A stretch of DNA of 64,000 nucleotides, taken from assembly GCA_037501455.1 (NCBI GenBank), contig CM074861.1, positions 39,085,001-39,149,000 on the forward strand, given 5' to 3'. Of this stretch, positions 26,865-37,355 are shown piece after piece. The notes below the pieces were generated by a model. The model saw nothing but the letters and a program-made list of their open reading frames with translations. It had not been told where the DNA came from and ran no database searches. How positions within the stretch are numbered: position 1 is the first letter of the stretch; each line of letters opens with the position of its first letter. Position numbers and translations under genes: made by a program. This DNA comes from Lantana camara (taxonomy: Eukaryota; Streptophyta; Magnoliopsida; Lamiales; Verbenaceae).

Positions 26865-29047
26865 TGCTGGGATGCGGGCCCACAACAGTAGCAGTCCGGG
26901 ACCACATTTTAAAATTTTTATTATAATACAAGTATTAAAATATTTCTAAAACATTTTAATACAAAGCGGAAGACTTAGCCGGATCTACTCAAGTATATAC
27001 ATGCAATTGATAATAAATTTTAAATCACTTAAGCAGATAAATATCTAACATGCAATTAACACTTAAGAGCACATAATTTATCATGCTTAAAATAAATAAC
27101 TGTAAAATATTACCGTACTGCAAACATGGCTATCTAACGACATTTTTTCAGCTCCTTGCCCACTAGTGAGACCGGCAGAGCTTCCCTGCAATGACCCCAG
27201 GGACACCCTCGGAGTGTGGGCTCCGAAAGTATTTCTCTAAATACTTAGAGAAAATAAATTTTAAACTAGAAAACCCTTTTCAGGGTTTATTCTCCCGAAA
27301 TTAGGCGTTTTATACAAACACCTAATTAAAATTAATTCCGAAATAAATCGGAATTAACTAGGAGAAAAATGGGACTTGGTTTCAAAGCCAAAATTTGGCC
27401 AAAACCATCCCAAAACTGAATGGGAGAAATGGCAAGGGGATCAGCCTATTTATAGGCAAAAACCTGAGGGCAAAACGGTCATTTTATGCACAAAAGTAAG
27501 GGCAAAATAGTCATTTCACATTCCCATTTGCATGTATAACTTGGACACGAAAACCGAGGATACCACGTTGAAGGTCTCGTCGCCGCGGATCCAACGCCAC
27601 CAACCACGCGTCGACACGTGTCTCCACGCGCCCCCACGCGCCGCCGGAAGGCCGCCAAGTGGTTGGCGCGTGTTGGTGCACGTAGAGGGCTCCAGAACGT
27701 GACACGTGTCCGGGTTTGACCCGGACCCGGTCCGACCCTGCCCGAAACCCTACCCGTTGGCCCGACACCCTGACCCGTTTGACCGACCCGGTCCGATCAA
27801 ATCTGGACCGTTGCTTTCGCACTGACGTGGCGCGATCTGGGACGTCCACGTGTCGCACACGTGGCGTGCCACGCGGCTGCCCAGTCAGCGCCACATGGGC
27901 CCACCTTGTTGACGTGGCATGCCACGTCATCACCGATTTTTTTTTTCTCGATGAAAATTTTATTTTCTCCAAAATAAAATTCCGTGCATTTCCAACTCTT
28001 TGGAACTTGATTTATTTTCTTAAAATAAATTCCTTGGCTATTTTCAAACACTTTGAAAAATTCATTTCTCTTTGTCCTTTTAATATTTTCTCTCTGGGTT
28101 TTTTTCAATTGGGGCTTGCAGGGGGACCTGCAGGACTAATTAATTTTAGCTCCAAACGGGTTAATATATTATCATCCCATGATAATATTTAATTACCGTT
28201 TAACAATATTTAATTCCACTAAATAAATATTGTTGCACTCTAAAATTAATTAAATTACTCACGAATTTTTCGATCTAGAATAATTTTGCATTTTACTCCT
28301 CCGTGTAGATATCCATGAAAAATAAATTAATACTACTATCATTTATTTTTCACTTTTAATTTGAAATCTCCTGATTTGCCTTAAGTTCAAATTTCTTGTA
28401 CGTGAAACACATTCAACATACAACTTCGGTGACGTTATCACGCGAAGTGCTTTGGCCAAAGTCTTAATTCGAACTTTTGCAAATCTATTTCAAGAATATC
28501 TTTTACCGTCCAGCAAGGCCACAGATTCCTCGATTAATATAACTCTTTAGCGTATTTCATGTAATCATCGAACATACAAAGTATTTTGGCCACCCGTTAC
28601 CGAGACCTCACTTCGAGTATGTTACAGTGACTAACACTACATGCCTAAAGCCGAAATATTATCAGGATTAAGAGTACAATGCTTCCTGAGATTTTATTCA
28701 TTTTAGATAGCAGTATAAAATAACTAATCTCAGTGGTCCAGTTCGATGTTTCCAATCCTATTGAAAATCATCAACGTGTTATAATTGAAATCACCATTCC
28801 CTATGACGAAAGACTAATCATCTTATATAACCACGTTATAGTCTTGATAAGAACATATTCTTATCTTACCGACTAGAACTTTAATGACACGTGATTTCGG
28901 TATTCAAAGTCTTTTCCTATGAAACACATTTCATATGAGAATACCACCACACGCCATTAATTATTAATATGTGAAATACTCATAACTTGTTGTAAATTCA
29001 GTTTAATTAATTCAACAAATTGAATTTTCAGGGCACTATTCCCAACA
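26865..29047 (-). repeat. 5' LTR of the nested copia element
   Basis: 2183 bp, same as 19820-21953 except for substitutions and the extra segment near 27576-27640. The end at 26865 is fixed by the adjacent PBS. Confidence 0.92.
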
Positions 29048-32000
29048 TAAAATACATACATTCATTTCATTATCATCATTCCAATTCATTTACATCAACT
29101 CCAAATATACCATTTCAAGATTCCATAACAATCTCATAAGTTCCAAGATCCAGTCAAAAATATATATATAAGTACCATAGTAACCATAAGCAAAATGCAA
29201 CGATATATACATATGCAATAACAATTATATGACTGCGCTAGACCCGAAAAGAAAGACCGACTCAATCCCGCCTAGCATGCACACGGCAAACCTAAAAATG
29301 TGAGGTGTCAGTCTATGAAAGACTGAGTGAGGGGTTTTTAATAAATATTAGCGCAATTACCATGCAATCCATAATCTCGGGTAAGATTTTATAAAAGAAA
29401 CAATATAAGTTTAAGAGTACAATAATTTCTTGCCCGAGATTACAACTATTCCAATTTAACAATACAATCAATTCAATTCAATCAATCAGTGGCCCGGCGA
29501 GTGAGGGCAAATCTCCAACCTTTCTTCGGCTGTGTACAATAATTCAATTATTCAATGATTAGATGATCAAGCAATACATTTCAGTGCACAATTAGCAATT
29601 TCAATAATTCATCCTTCTTCCTCCGGGTGATGAGGGATTGCAAGGCCCCGCCATCCAATCAGTGTGAGTATAGGGTTCATGGTTCCCTATACCCGGAACT
29701 CCTTCCTCCACTAATCTCCTAGTGGATTCAGGGGTCATCCCTACAATGTGAGGATAGTGCAAGAGTTACCCGTCAGCCCTTGCTTTCCCGGCTAGCTTAA
29801 TACACTACCCTCGGGCCCACAGTACAGTACAAAATACTCGCCATAATACAGTCAACTCAATCGGTATAATTCGGTACAGTCAATTCGGTTCAGTAACAGT
29901 AACAGTAACAATAATTCAGTACAATAGTAGTGATTCAGTTGTAAATTATTTGAGGTTTACGGAAAACTATAGATATATGTATACATTTTGGCCGAAGTCC
30001 ACATAAGGGTTGTACGGGTTCTATATAACTAGAAATTAAACCTCACCTGACGAGCGACGGAACAAAACAAGGATACAAGAAAGTGTCCATACGATCAATG
30101 ATCTCTGCCCTGGAGAAAACTGGACAAGAAAGGAAATAACGGGAACTCGTGAGACTAGACTCAATATAAGACCAAGTATGACGCACGACCATGCTCATGT
30201 AAATAAATAAAGCTAGCAGTCAAGTGACACTTAGCATGTATGAAAAACAATTAACACCTAAGAGGTGCAATTAATCTCAAGGAGTCATGTATACATATCA
30301 TTCAATTATTTCAAGTTCAATTCATATATAGCATAGAGTCACACAATCATGTTTGAGCAATTAAATACCAAGAAGTGTCAAGTAGGAGCATAATTATCTA
30401 TTAATTGAGCATATATATCATATAAGTCACATATGGGAGCCAAGGAAGTGAAAAGATTGCAATAAGATGGGTTTTGGTGAAGTTGGGCAAAACTAACAAT
30501 TTCCGAAAATGCACCCATTGCAGAAAAACTGGAATAACTTGAGTTCTAGAAGTTGGAATTGAGTTTTGTTTATTGGGTATGAAACTAGACACAAAGACCC
30601 TTCCGGTGATATATGGCTCGTTTTCTAGTTCAAAACGAGGAGAAAATGGCGTACGCTCAAACCTAGGTGAATGCAGTTTGTCGGTAAAGTGGCGACATCA
30701 AAAAGAATTGATTATATATCACAAACTAGAAACGATAATGAGATTATTCCAATTGGAGAATATTCTAGACTTCAAGAGGTTTCCGTGGGTTTAAAAATCA
30801 GGTCACTGAAAATCAGTCGCGGCCGCGACTGAAAAATAGCCAGTTCTCGAGTTGTTGGTCGCGGCCACGACCAAAGATGGTCACGAAACGGTCGCGGGAG
30901 TGACCCCCAATTCCAGTAGCAGCGAAAGGCTTCGGAAAACAGGGAAAACAGGGGAAAACTCGAAAATTGGCTCCCAAATCAAGCCCAAACCAAACCAAGG
31001 CAAGAATAACACTTAATAACATATATGCACACTCTAGTTTCACTTAGGCATCAATTAACAACATAAAACATACATGATTCATCAAGAAATCATCCATCAA
31101 ACCCCATTTATTTTCATGTCATCCAACTCTCATATAAATCAAGAATTCATGTAAGCTTTGAAGATTAATGATCCTAGTCATGCTTCTAACATCAAATAAA
31201 CAAGTAATCACATCATAAATCTTAAACCCTACTTCATGTATAAATCAAGAATTCACTACATAACTTGAATTCTACCTTGAAATGAAAGAAGATGGGATGG
31301 AATGATGAGATGAATATGATGCTTCCACTTATGCAAATTTCTTCCTTGAATCAAGCTAGAAATTGAGACGAAATCCTCCTTCTCTTCTCTTGGTGTTTGG
31401 AACGTTATTTAGTGTGTGTGGGTGTGTGTAATTTAGATGAAATTAGATGAATGAATGTAAGAGATAAATGATATTAGATATTTTATAAAGTCTCCCAAGG
31501 CATTGCATGACTTATCACAATTTGCATATAAGTCCTTCCAATATATGAATTCAAGCAAACAAGTTCTAATCCATGGAAAATGATCAATTAACTCCCATTC
31601 ATGTTATGTAATTAAATCCACACATTTATGAAATGATCAAGTAAGGTCACCTAATAGCAATTAGACACGTTAGCAATTAATTCACGTAAATTTCACGTTA
31701 ATAAAAATTCATATATTTTCACGTAAACATGTTGAAATATAATTCACATAACTTTCATGAAAGGTAAGAATTAATAAACGAAAGAATTAAAATAAATCCT
31801 AACCCTCGAAAACTCACACGTGTCGTGCGTACCTGAAAAACTGAAAATCGGGGCGTTACATATTGGTTCTTATTACATGTTAATTCTAATTGAATAATTG
31901 TTCCATATATTTGTCACACTAATTTTAAATTATTACATTCTAGAATTGTTGTGCCCAAGAATTGATGAAATAATAGTCCAGAATGGTAAGGGTGTTGGTG

Positions 32001-33068
32001 GATGTAGACCTATCAAAGCATCCAGATGTGATTTCCATATTCAGTGTATGGATGGGTCACAGTATGCAGTTAACTTGGATGAAAGGGTCTGCTCTTGTAG
32101 AGGTTGGCAACTAACTGGTATTCCCTGCACACATGCTTTATCTGCTATTTATCATGACAAAATGGATGCCATGGAGTTAGTTGATGTGTGCTATAGAGTT
32201 GAAACTTTCAAAGAGGTTTACTCTGGAATCATTTATCCCATCTCTGGAGCTGAAGTTTGGGGCACAACAATGTTTATTCCACCATTGCCTCCCAACTTTG
32301 GTAGAAAGCCAGGTAGGCCAAAGAAATTGGGGAGGAGAGGCAAGGATGAGGATCAAGGAAGCAGTAAAAATAAGAAAAAGAAAGGAAGTAAAACTCAGAA
32401 GCCAAGGAGATTCCAAACTACAGTTCTCTGTCACCATTGTGGACGTTCTGGACACAACACTCTTTACTGTCCAGATTTGCCATCAAGTGCAGTTAAGATA
32501 AGGGACAGATTGTTTGAGAACGCTAGCAAGGTCAGAGTTATATTTGCTCCATTATTATTTGGTATATATAACAAGACTTTTTACCCTATTTTTTCCATAT
32601 GATACAGGATCAAGCTGGGCCATCTCTGGTGGATGAGGCACTTAAGGATAATGTGTTTGACGAAGTTGAAGACATTGCTGACGTATTGTTCAAATATAAA
32701 TGATTGAACAAATCTTGACACAACTTACTAACAAATTGAATTCTGTATTTCAGTGTCAAGGACAAACTCAAGTTAATGAGGCTGAAGAAATTCAAGACAT
32801 TGATGAGGAAGCTCATGTGATCTTACCCCCTGTTCGACAGACTCAACCACATTCAGAAGTTATGGAGGAAAGTCAAGTAGTGACTGGTACAAAATACGAG
32901 TACAATGACGAGCCTGCCAAAAAGGGTCCATCCATGTATGAACAATTACAAATGGGGAACAAAGCTCAGATCAGGGCAAGGAAGAGGCCCCTAACAACTG
33001 TCAAGGAGATAAGAGAATCATTGCAGAACAAGACCACAAGGAAGCAAGGGGCAACCAAGAACCAATAA

Positions 33069-33586
33069 CAAGGAATCAGGTTGAGGGTTCCTCCAACCAT
33101 GCTTGATTCAAATCAACTAATGTCTCAGTCAAGTGTTTGTAGCCCCTTGCCAGAGAAGACCATCATTGTTGAAGGAGGCAAAAAATTTCTAAGCTTGTCC
33201 AGTCCACGAAAGTAGGATAACCGTTTGTAGTTTAAGTGTTGGTATGTGTTGATACAATGAGATGTGCTCAATTTCTTTTTGAATGTCAAGTTGCTCACAA
33301 CTTTTAGGTCAATGTTTAAGTTTACAACTCTGGAAACAAGTGTTGCATTTTGGATATATGTTTGCCAGATATTTTGTATAAGAACATGGATATAAGTTTC
33401 TTATTGTATTTTGTTTCTATAATGTCTATTTTTACAGCTTTCATTTTAGGTATTTAGCTAATGTGTTAATTCAGCAGTAACATCATACCAACTAATTTTC
33501 TGATATAAAATCCACAACAAGAAAGTGGACATTAAGTTTCCACAAAAACTAAGTTTATTTGCATTTCATAATGTGCATCATACAAG
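33069..33586. other. MULE region between the two convergent genes
   Basis: 3' untranslated region of mudrA and downstream of the GRF gene stop at 33587. AT-rich, with AATAAA-like signals absent or unclear. No further coding sequence seen. Confidence 0.55.
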
Positions 33587-33758
33587 CTACACCTTGAACA
33601 TGCCAACAACAACAGCCACAACAAGGACCAGAACACAAAGTATAAAGATGAAAACCCTAACAACTTTTTTCTCGGCCGCTTCCAACTCCACCTCAAGCTT
33701 GTTTATCTTCTTCAGTAACCCCGGAATAATGATTTTACTCCTCTCGCACATCTCAGGA

Positions 33759-34430
33759 CACTACTAGAAAAACGCCCGATAACAACGGAAATTATTCGTT
33801 GCTATTTAGCAACGGATATAGCAACGAAAAAAAAATTCGTGGCAAAATGCTTTAGCAACGGAATTTTCGTTGCTAAATCCGTTGCTATTTATGAAAAAAA
33901 ATAGCAACGGATTTTTCGTTACTAAAATTAAATAATACAAAAAATAAATAAATTGGTATATATAGCGACGAAAATTTCGTTGCTATTAAAATAAAAACCT
34001 AATAAAAAATAATATAATATTTATAAATATTTGCAACGAAAAATCCGTTGCTATTTAGCAACGGATTTTTCGTTGCTATATGAAATAAAAAAAAAAAAGG
34101 AATAAAAAGAAATAAATATAAAAAATATTAGCAACGAAAAAAATAAATAAAAATAAACAAATATTTAAAATATTCCAAGGAAGAAAAAAAAAGAAATAAA
34201 AATAAATAAATATAAAAAATATTAGCAACGAAAAAAATAAATAAAAATAAACAAATATTTAAAATATTCCAAGGAAGAAAAAAAAAGAAATATAAATAAA
34301 TAAATATAAAAAAGATTTTTCGTTGCTATAAACATATGATTAAAAAAATTAATAAAATATTTATAATTTAGTGATGAATTTTTCGTTGCTATATGGAATA
34401 AAAATAAATGAATAATAAAAAATAGAGCAA
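33759..34430. repeat. Left subterminal repeats of the CACTA element
   Basis: Many direct and inverted copies of a GCAACGRA / TTCGTTGC motif, often as palindromes TAGCAACGGAT..TTCGTTGCTA. Transposase-binding repeats of this type flank CACTA ends. A 94 bp tandem duplication lies at about 34105-34295. Confidence 0.85.
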
Positions 34431-34612
34431 ATTACATTTTTGGTCTCATAGGATTGTGTCATTTTCAATTTTGGTCTCATTCTTTTAGAATTAGACAAAA
34501 ATAGTTCCGTTGGTTTCATTTTGTTACATTTTTTGTCCCAACCGTTAAATTTTGGACGGAACCATTAAGTGCATTTAAAAGTCAAATAAAATTTCGTTGA
34601 AACAAAACACTA

Positions 34613-34690
34613 ACGGATTGTATCCAAGTTGGTTGGATACTCAGTTTCTTTTCATGAGGTCCTGGGTTCAATCCTAGGCTCTCTCTTTTT
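34613..34690 (+). mobile_element. tRNA-like SINE module, left
   Basis: An A-box-like CCAAGTTGGTTGGATAC and a B-box-like GGGTTCAATCC about 35 bp apart, as in the Pol III promoter of tRNA-derived SINEs. Related to the module at 48315-48385. No tail or TSD resolved; the surroundings are low complexity. Confidence 0.38.
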
Positions 34691-34907
34691 TATATATGTA
34701 TTTTATATATATATATATACATATTATATATTATATATTATTATTATTATTATAATATTATATAATATATATATGATATAATACATATAATAATATATAC
34801 ATATGTATATTATATATAAATATATAATATTTATAATACATATAACATTATATACAAAAGTATATTATGTATAATTAAATATAAAATATTTATAATATAT
34901 ATACGTT

Positions 34908-34938
<31 letters not shown>

Positions 34939-35002
34939 CTACATATACACTCACACACAATGTTATTTATATATATGTATATATATTATATAATATTATA
35001 AT

Positions 35003-35037
<35 letters not shown>

Positions 35038-35170
35038 TATTATATATCTATATATATAATATATAGACATATATATCTTATATCTTTAATATTAAATAAT
35101 AATTAATATTATATGTTTATATATAATATATGTACATATATGTAATATGTGTGTATAATATACATTATAA
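34691..35170. repeat. AT/TA microsatellite tract
   Basis: Long runs of (TA)n and related AT-only repeats inside the CACTA element. No coding content. Confidence 0.85.
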
Positions 35171-35199
35171 ATCATTAATATTAAGAGAAAAGTTTTTCA

Positions 35200-35957
35200 T
35201 TTAACATGTAACGGTTGCATAACACAATAATTTCTTAATATTTAGATTTAATTCTAAAAATTTTAATATAAATTCATTATATTAAAAGAAAACTTCTTAA
35301 TTTAACATCTAATGTACGGTTGCGAAACACAATAATTCCTCAGTGTGTAGATATAATTCTATAAATTCAAATATAAATGTTTCATATTAAGAAAATAATT
35401 CTTTATATTAAGTTATTCAACTACGATTGCTAAATAATACAATAGTTCCTCAAAATGTAGATATTCTTCTACAGATGTATAAGTGAATACTTTATATTGA
35501 CATAAAATTAGTTCTTTATTCAACTACCAACTAAATCTAATGATTTAATTATGTAAACTTTCATCTTTTTTTTATATGTCATAAAAACTTATACTTAAGT
35601 TGATATATATTAGTATTATATATATATATATACATGCTTGGGGTTTATATAAAATTTAACACAATAATTCTTCAATATTTAGATATAATTCTACAAATTC
35701 AAATATAAATGTTTCATATTAATAAAATAATTCTTCATTAAGTTATTCAACTACGATTGCTAAATAATACAATAGTTCCTCAAAATGCAGATATTATTCT
35801 ACAAATGTATAAGTGAATACTTCATATTGACATAAAATTAGTTCTTTATTCAACTACCAACTAAATCTAATTATTTAATTATGTAAACTTTCATATTTTT
35901 TTTTATATGTCATAAAAACTTATACTTAAGTTGATATACAGTATTATATATATATAT
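35200..35957. repeat. About 300 bp AT-rich repeat units in the CACTA interior
   Basis: Blocks sharing TTATTCAACTACGATTGC, the phrase GTATAAGTGAATACTT, and ACTTAAGTTGATATA occur near 35410-35620 and 35640-35940, and again beyond the gypsy insertion at 47830-48110. An older copy is partly visible from 35200. They are tandem-like internal repeats of the CACTA element. Confidence 0.7.
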
Positions 35958-36725
35958 TGATGGGTCTGAATGTGGGGTACAGAGTCCAATCACTTTAGAA
36001 TTTGTTTAGGTGAGGGAACCAGTTGATGTTCGCCGGGAAAGATGGGGGTTCTACCTGATAGGACAAACACAAAGACAAAGTCAGAAGGCCAAGCTGGGGG
36101 AGCTGGGGGTGATTTCCAGTTTGGCTCTCCGACGCTCAAGTTAGATGGAGATCTGAAAGAGAGAATATGCTAAGTATGGAGTTGCAGTAATGGAAGTTGC
36201 TTACAGTGGAGAAGATGAACTCGCGTATTTATAGTTGAGGGTCAGGGATCTTTTGGTCATTTGCACCGTGTGGTCCTGGCCGAATGTTGCCCTAACACGT
36301 GGCGTTGCGAGAGAGAAACCTAGGAGGAATCTTCTGTAAAAGCTGGTGGAAGTTAGTGTTGGCAACAGTGGCAGGTGCGCGGGCATGTACGGGGTGTCAG
36401 AGAGCCGTTTTAGGGGTTGGTAACGAGGGCTTAAGAGCACGCTCGTGTCAACCAAGAGCCTTGGAGACCAAGGAATCCGCTAGGGGATGAAGGCCAAGGC
36501 TCATGTAATGAGGGGGAATGGAATGCTTCCCTGAGGGAATGTAATGAGGGGGATCAATGTTGATGGCCCATGCGTGCAGTAGGGATGGCACGTGTCCCTG
36601 TGGGACTTTGACGCTCGATGGGTTTGTACGCTCGTGAATAATTACCTTAATCCCAAGGGGACAGGTGTCGTTATCTTAAGTTGCCATTTGTCCAAACGTG
36701 GGACGAGCGTATTTTGACCCCATCA
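35958..36725 (-). repeat. 3' LTR of the Tat gypsy element
   Basis: 768 bp copy of 46952-47780 with scattered substitutions and the 61 bp segment missing. Minus-strand TATAAATA near 36223-36230. Confidence 0.93.
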
Positions 36726-36745
36726 TTTTGCCCCCCAATTCTATA
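36726..36745 (-). promoter_or_regulatory. Polypurine tract of the Tat gypsy element
   Basis: The minus strand reads GAATTGGGGGGCAAAA just before the 3' LTR. Confidence 0.8.
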
Positions 36746-37355
36746 GTCCTTTGTGATAAGGACTGTAGAATTCTACCAATACAATCCATCGATCGTTGCG
36801 CTCGTAAGAGGCATGGCGTGTTGCGCAATCATCCTTCTGATTGCGCCATAAATGCGTTCTCTTCAACTGACTGCTTGTAACATCCACGTATTAAGTGCAG
36901 TCCTTTCTTCTGACCGCTTGGAGCGTCTAAGCATTAAATGCTGATGCGCGTGGGGCGCGTGAGACTTGGGAAGTACGCGACGGTTCAATAAAGGGAACGG
37001 TTTCCTAGGCGGGAAATGATTGTAATTTTGAATTTTTTGCCAGAAGCGTACCAACTTCCATCCCTATAAATAAGGGATTCTGTATCCATTCCACCTTTTA
37101 CGCAAACATATCTTCAGAGCACATATTCGCGAAAAACTCTTTGCAAACAAGTTTCAGAGCATTCAGAACTTTTCTTCAAGCTTTTCCCGAAAACCCAAGG
37201 TAACCTCCGGTGAAATCTACTAACTTTGCTAACCTTATAATCAGATTTAGGCTTTAGTAATTCCTCCAGCTTTACTTCCTCCAGAAATCCCCAAATCTCT
37301 CCGAACATTCCTCGCTTCCAAAATCCTCATATCCTTTCCAAATTCCACCTCAACC
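36746..37355 (+). promoter_or_regulatory. Promoter and 5' leader of the antisense gene
   Basis: Between the gypsy 3' LTR and the antisense ORF. Contains the TATA box at 37065 and a possible leader intron donor at about 37199 (CCAAG|GTAACC). No other feature seen. Confidence 0.45.
37065..37072 (+). promoter_or_regulatory. TATA box of the antisense gene in the gypsy element
   Basis: TATAAATA on the plus strand about 290 bp upstream of the ATG at 37356. It is opposite to the retrotransposon's own transcription. Confidence 0.6.

Larger units (their letters stand above)
19820..29047 (-). mobile_element. Ty1/copia element with long LTRs, degenerate, nested in the solo LTR
   Basis: LTRs are 19820-21953 and 26865-29047, each beginning TGCTGGGATGC and ending TCCCAACA on the plus strand. 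A perfect TSD TAAAA flanks it (19815-19819, 29048-29052). Orientation is minus: the PBS lies left of 26865 and the purine tract right of 21953. The 4.9 kb interior keeps only decayed copia pol traces. The LTRs are similar, with single substitutions and a roughly 50 bp GC-rich segment near 27576-27640 present only in the right copy. Confidence 0.93.
19634..31860 (-). mobile_element. Solo LTR of a gypsy Tekay/Del-like element, itself split by a copia element
   Basis: Read on the minus strand it starts TGTAACGCCCCGATTTTCAG at 31860 and ends GGGTGCTACA at 19634. The same family ends at 2710 in the opposite orientation. A perfect 5 bp TSD TATTG flanks it (19629-19633 and 31861-31865). No PBS or internal domain is present; removing the nested copia (19820-29047) leaves about 2994 bp of continuous LTR, so it is a solo LTR left by LTR-LTR recombination. 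It sits in an intron of the mudrA gene. Confidence 0.92.
16857..33068 (+). pseudogene. mudrA-type MULE transposase, frame-broken and interrupted
   Basis: Inferred exons: 16857-16905, 17202-19322, 19401-19622, 31944-32530, 32608-32682, 32754-33068; all junctions are GT..AG and in phase. The N-terminal domain (LAICYGGKVVLADYEGG) precedes a long acidic linker (D/E/N-rich, 17500-18300), the MuDR zinc-binding region (SYAIRTRRSLGFRKSCALRC, about 18385), the DDE core (IIGVDGCFLKGPHGG; FISDKQKGL), the SWIM finger CSCRGWQLTGIPCTHAL (about 32090), a basic NLS-like stretch and the zinc knuckle CHHCGRSGHNTLYC (32430-32470). Damage is confined to 18149-18910: an in-frame TGA at 18149, frameshifts near 18370, 18775 and 18910. 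The solo LTR lies inside the intron after 19622. Transposase binds the TIRs and cuts the element out in the nucleus. Confidence 0.9.

Noticed and set aside
34691..35170. AT tract as a replication origin or centromeric satellite
   Set aside because: Irregular (TA)n microsatellite inside a CACTA element; no higher-order repeat.
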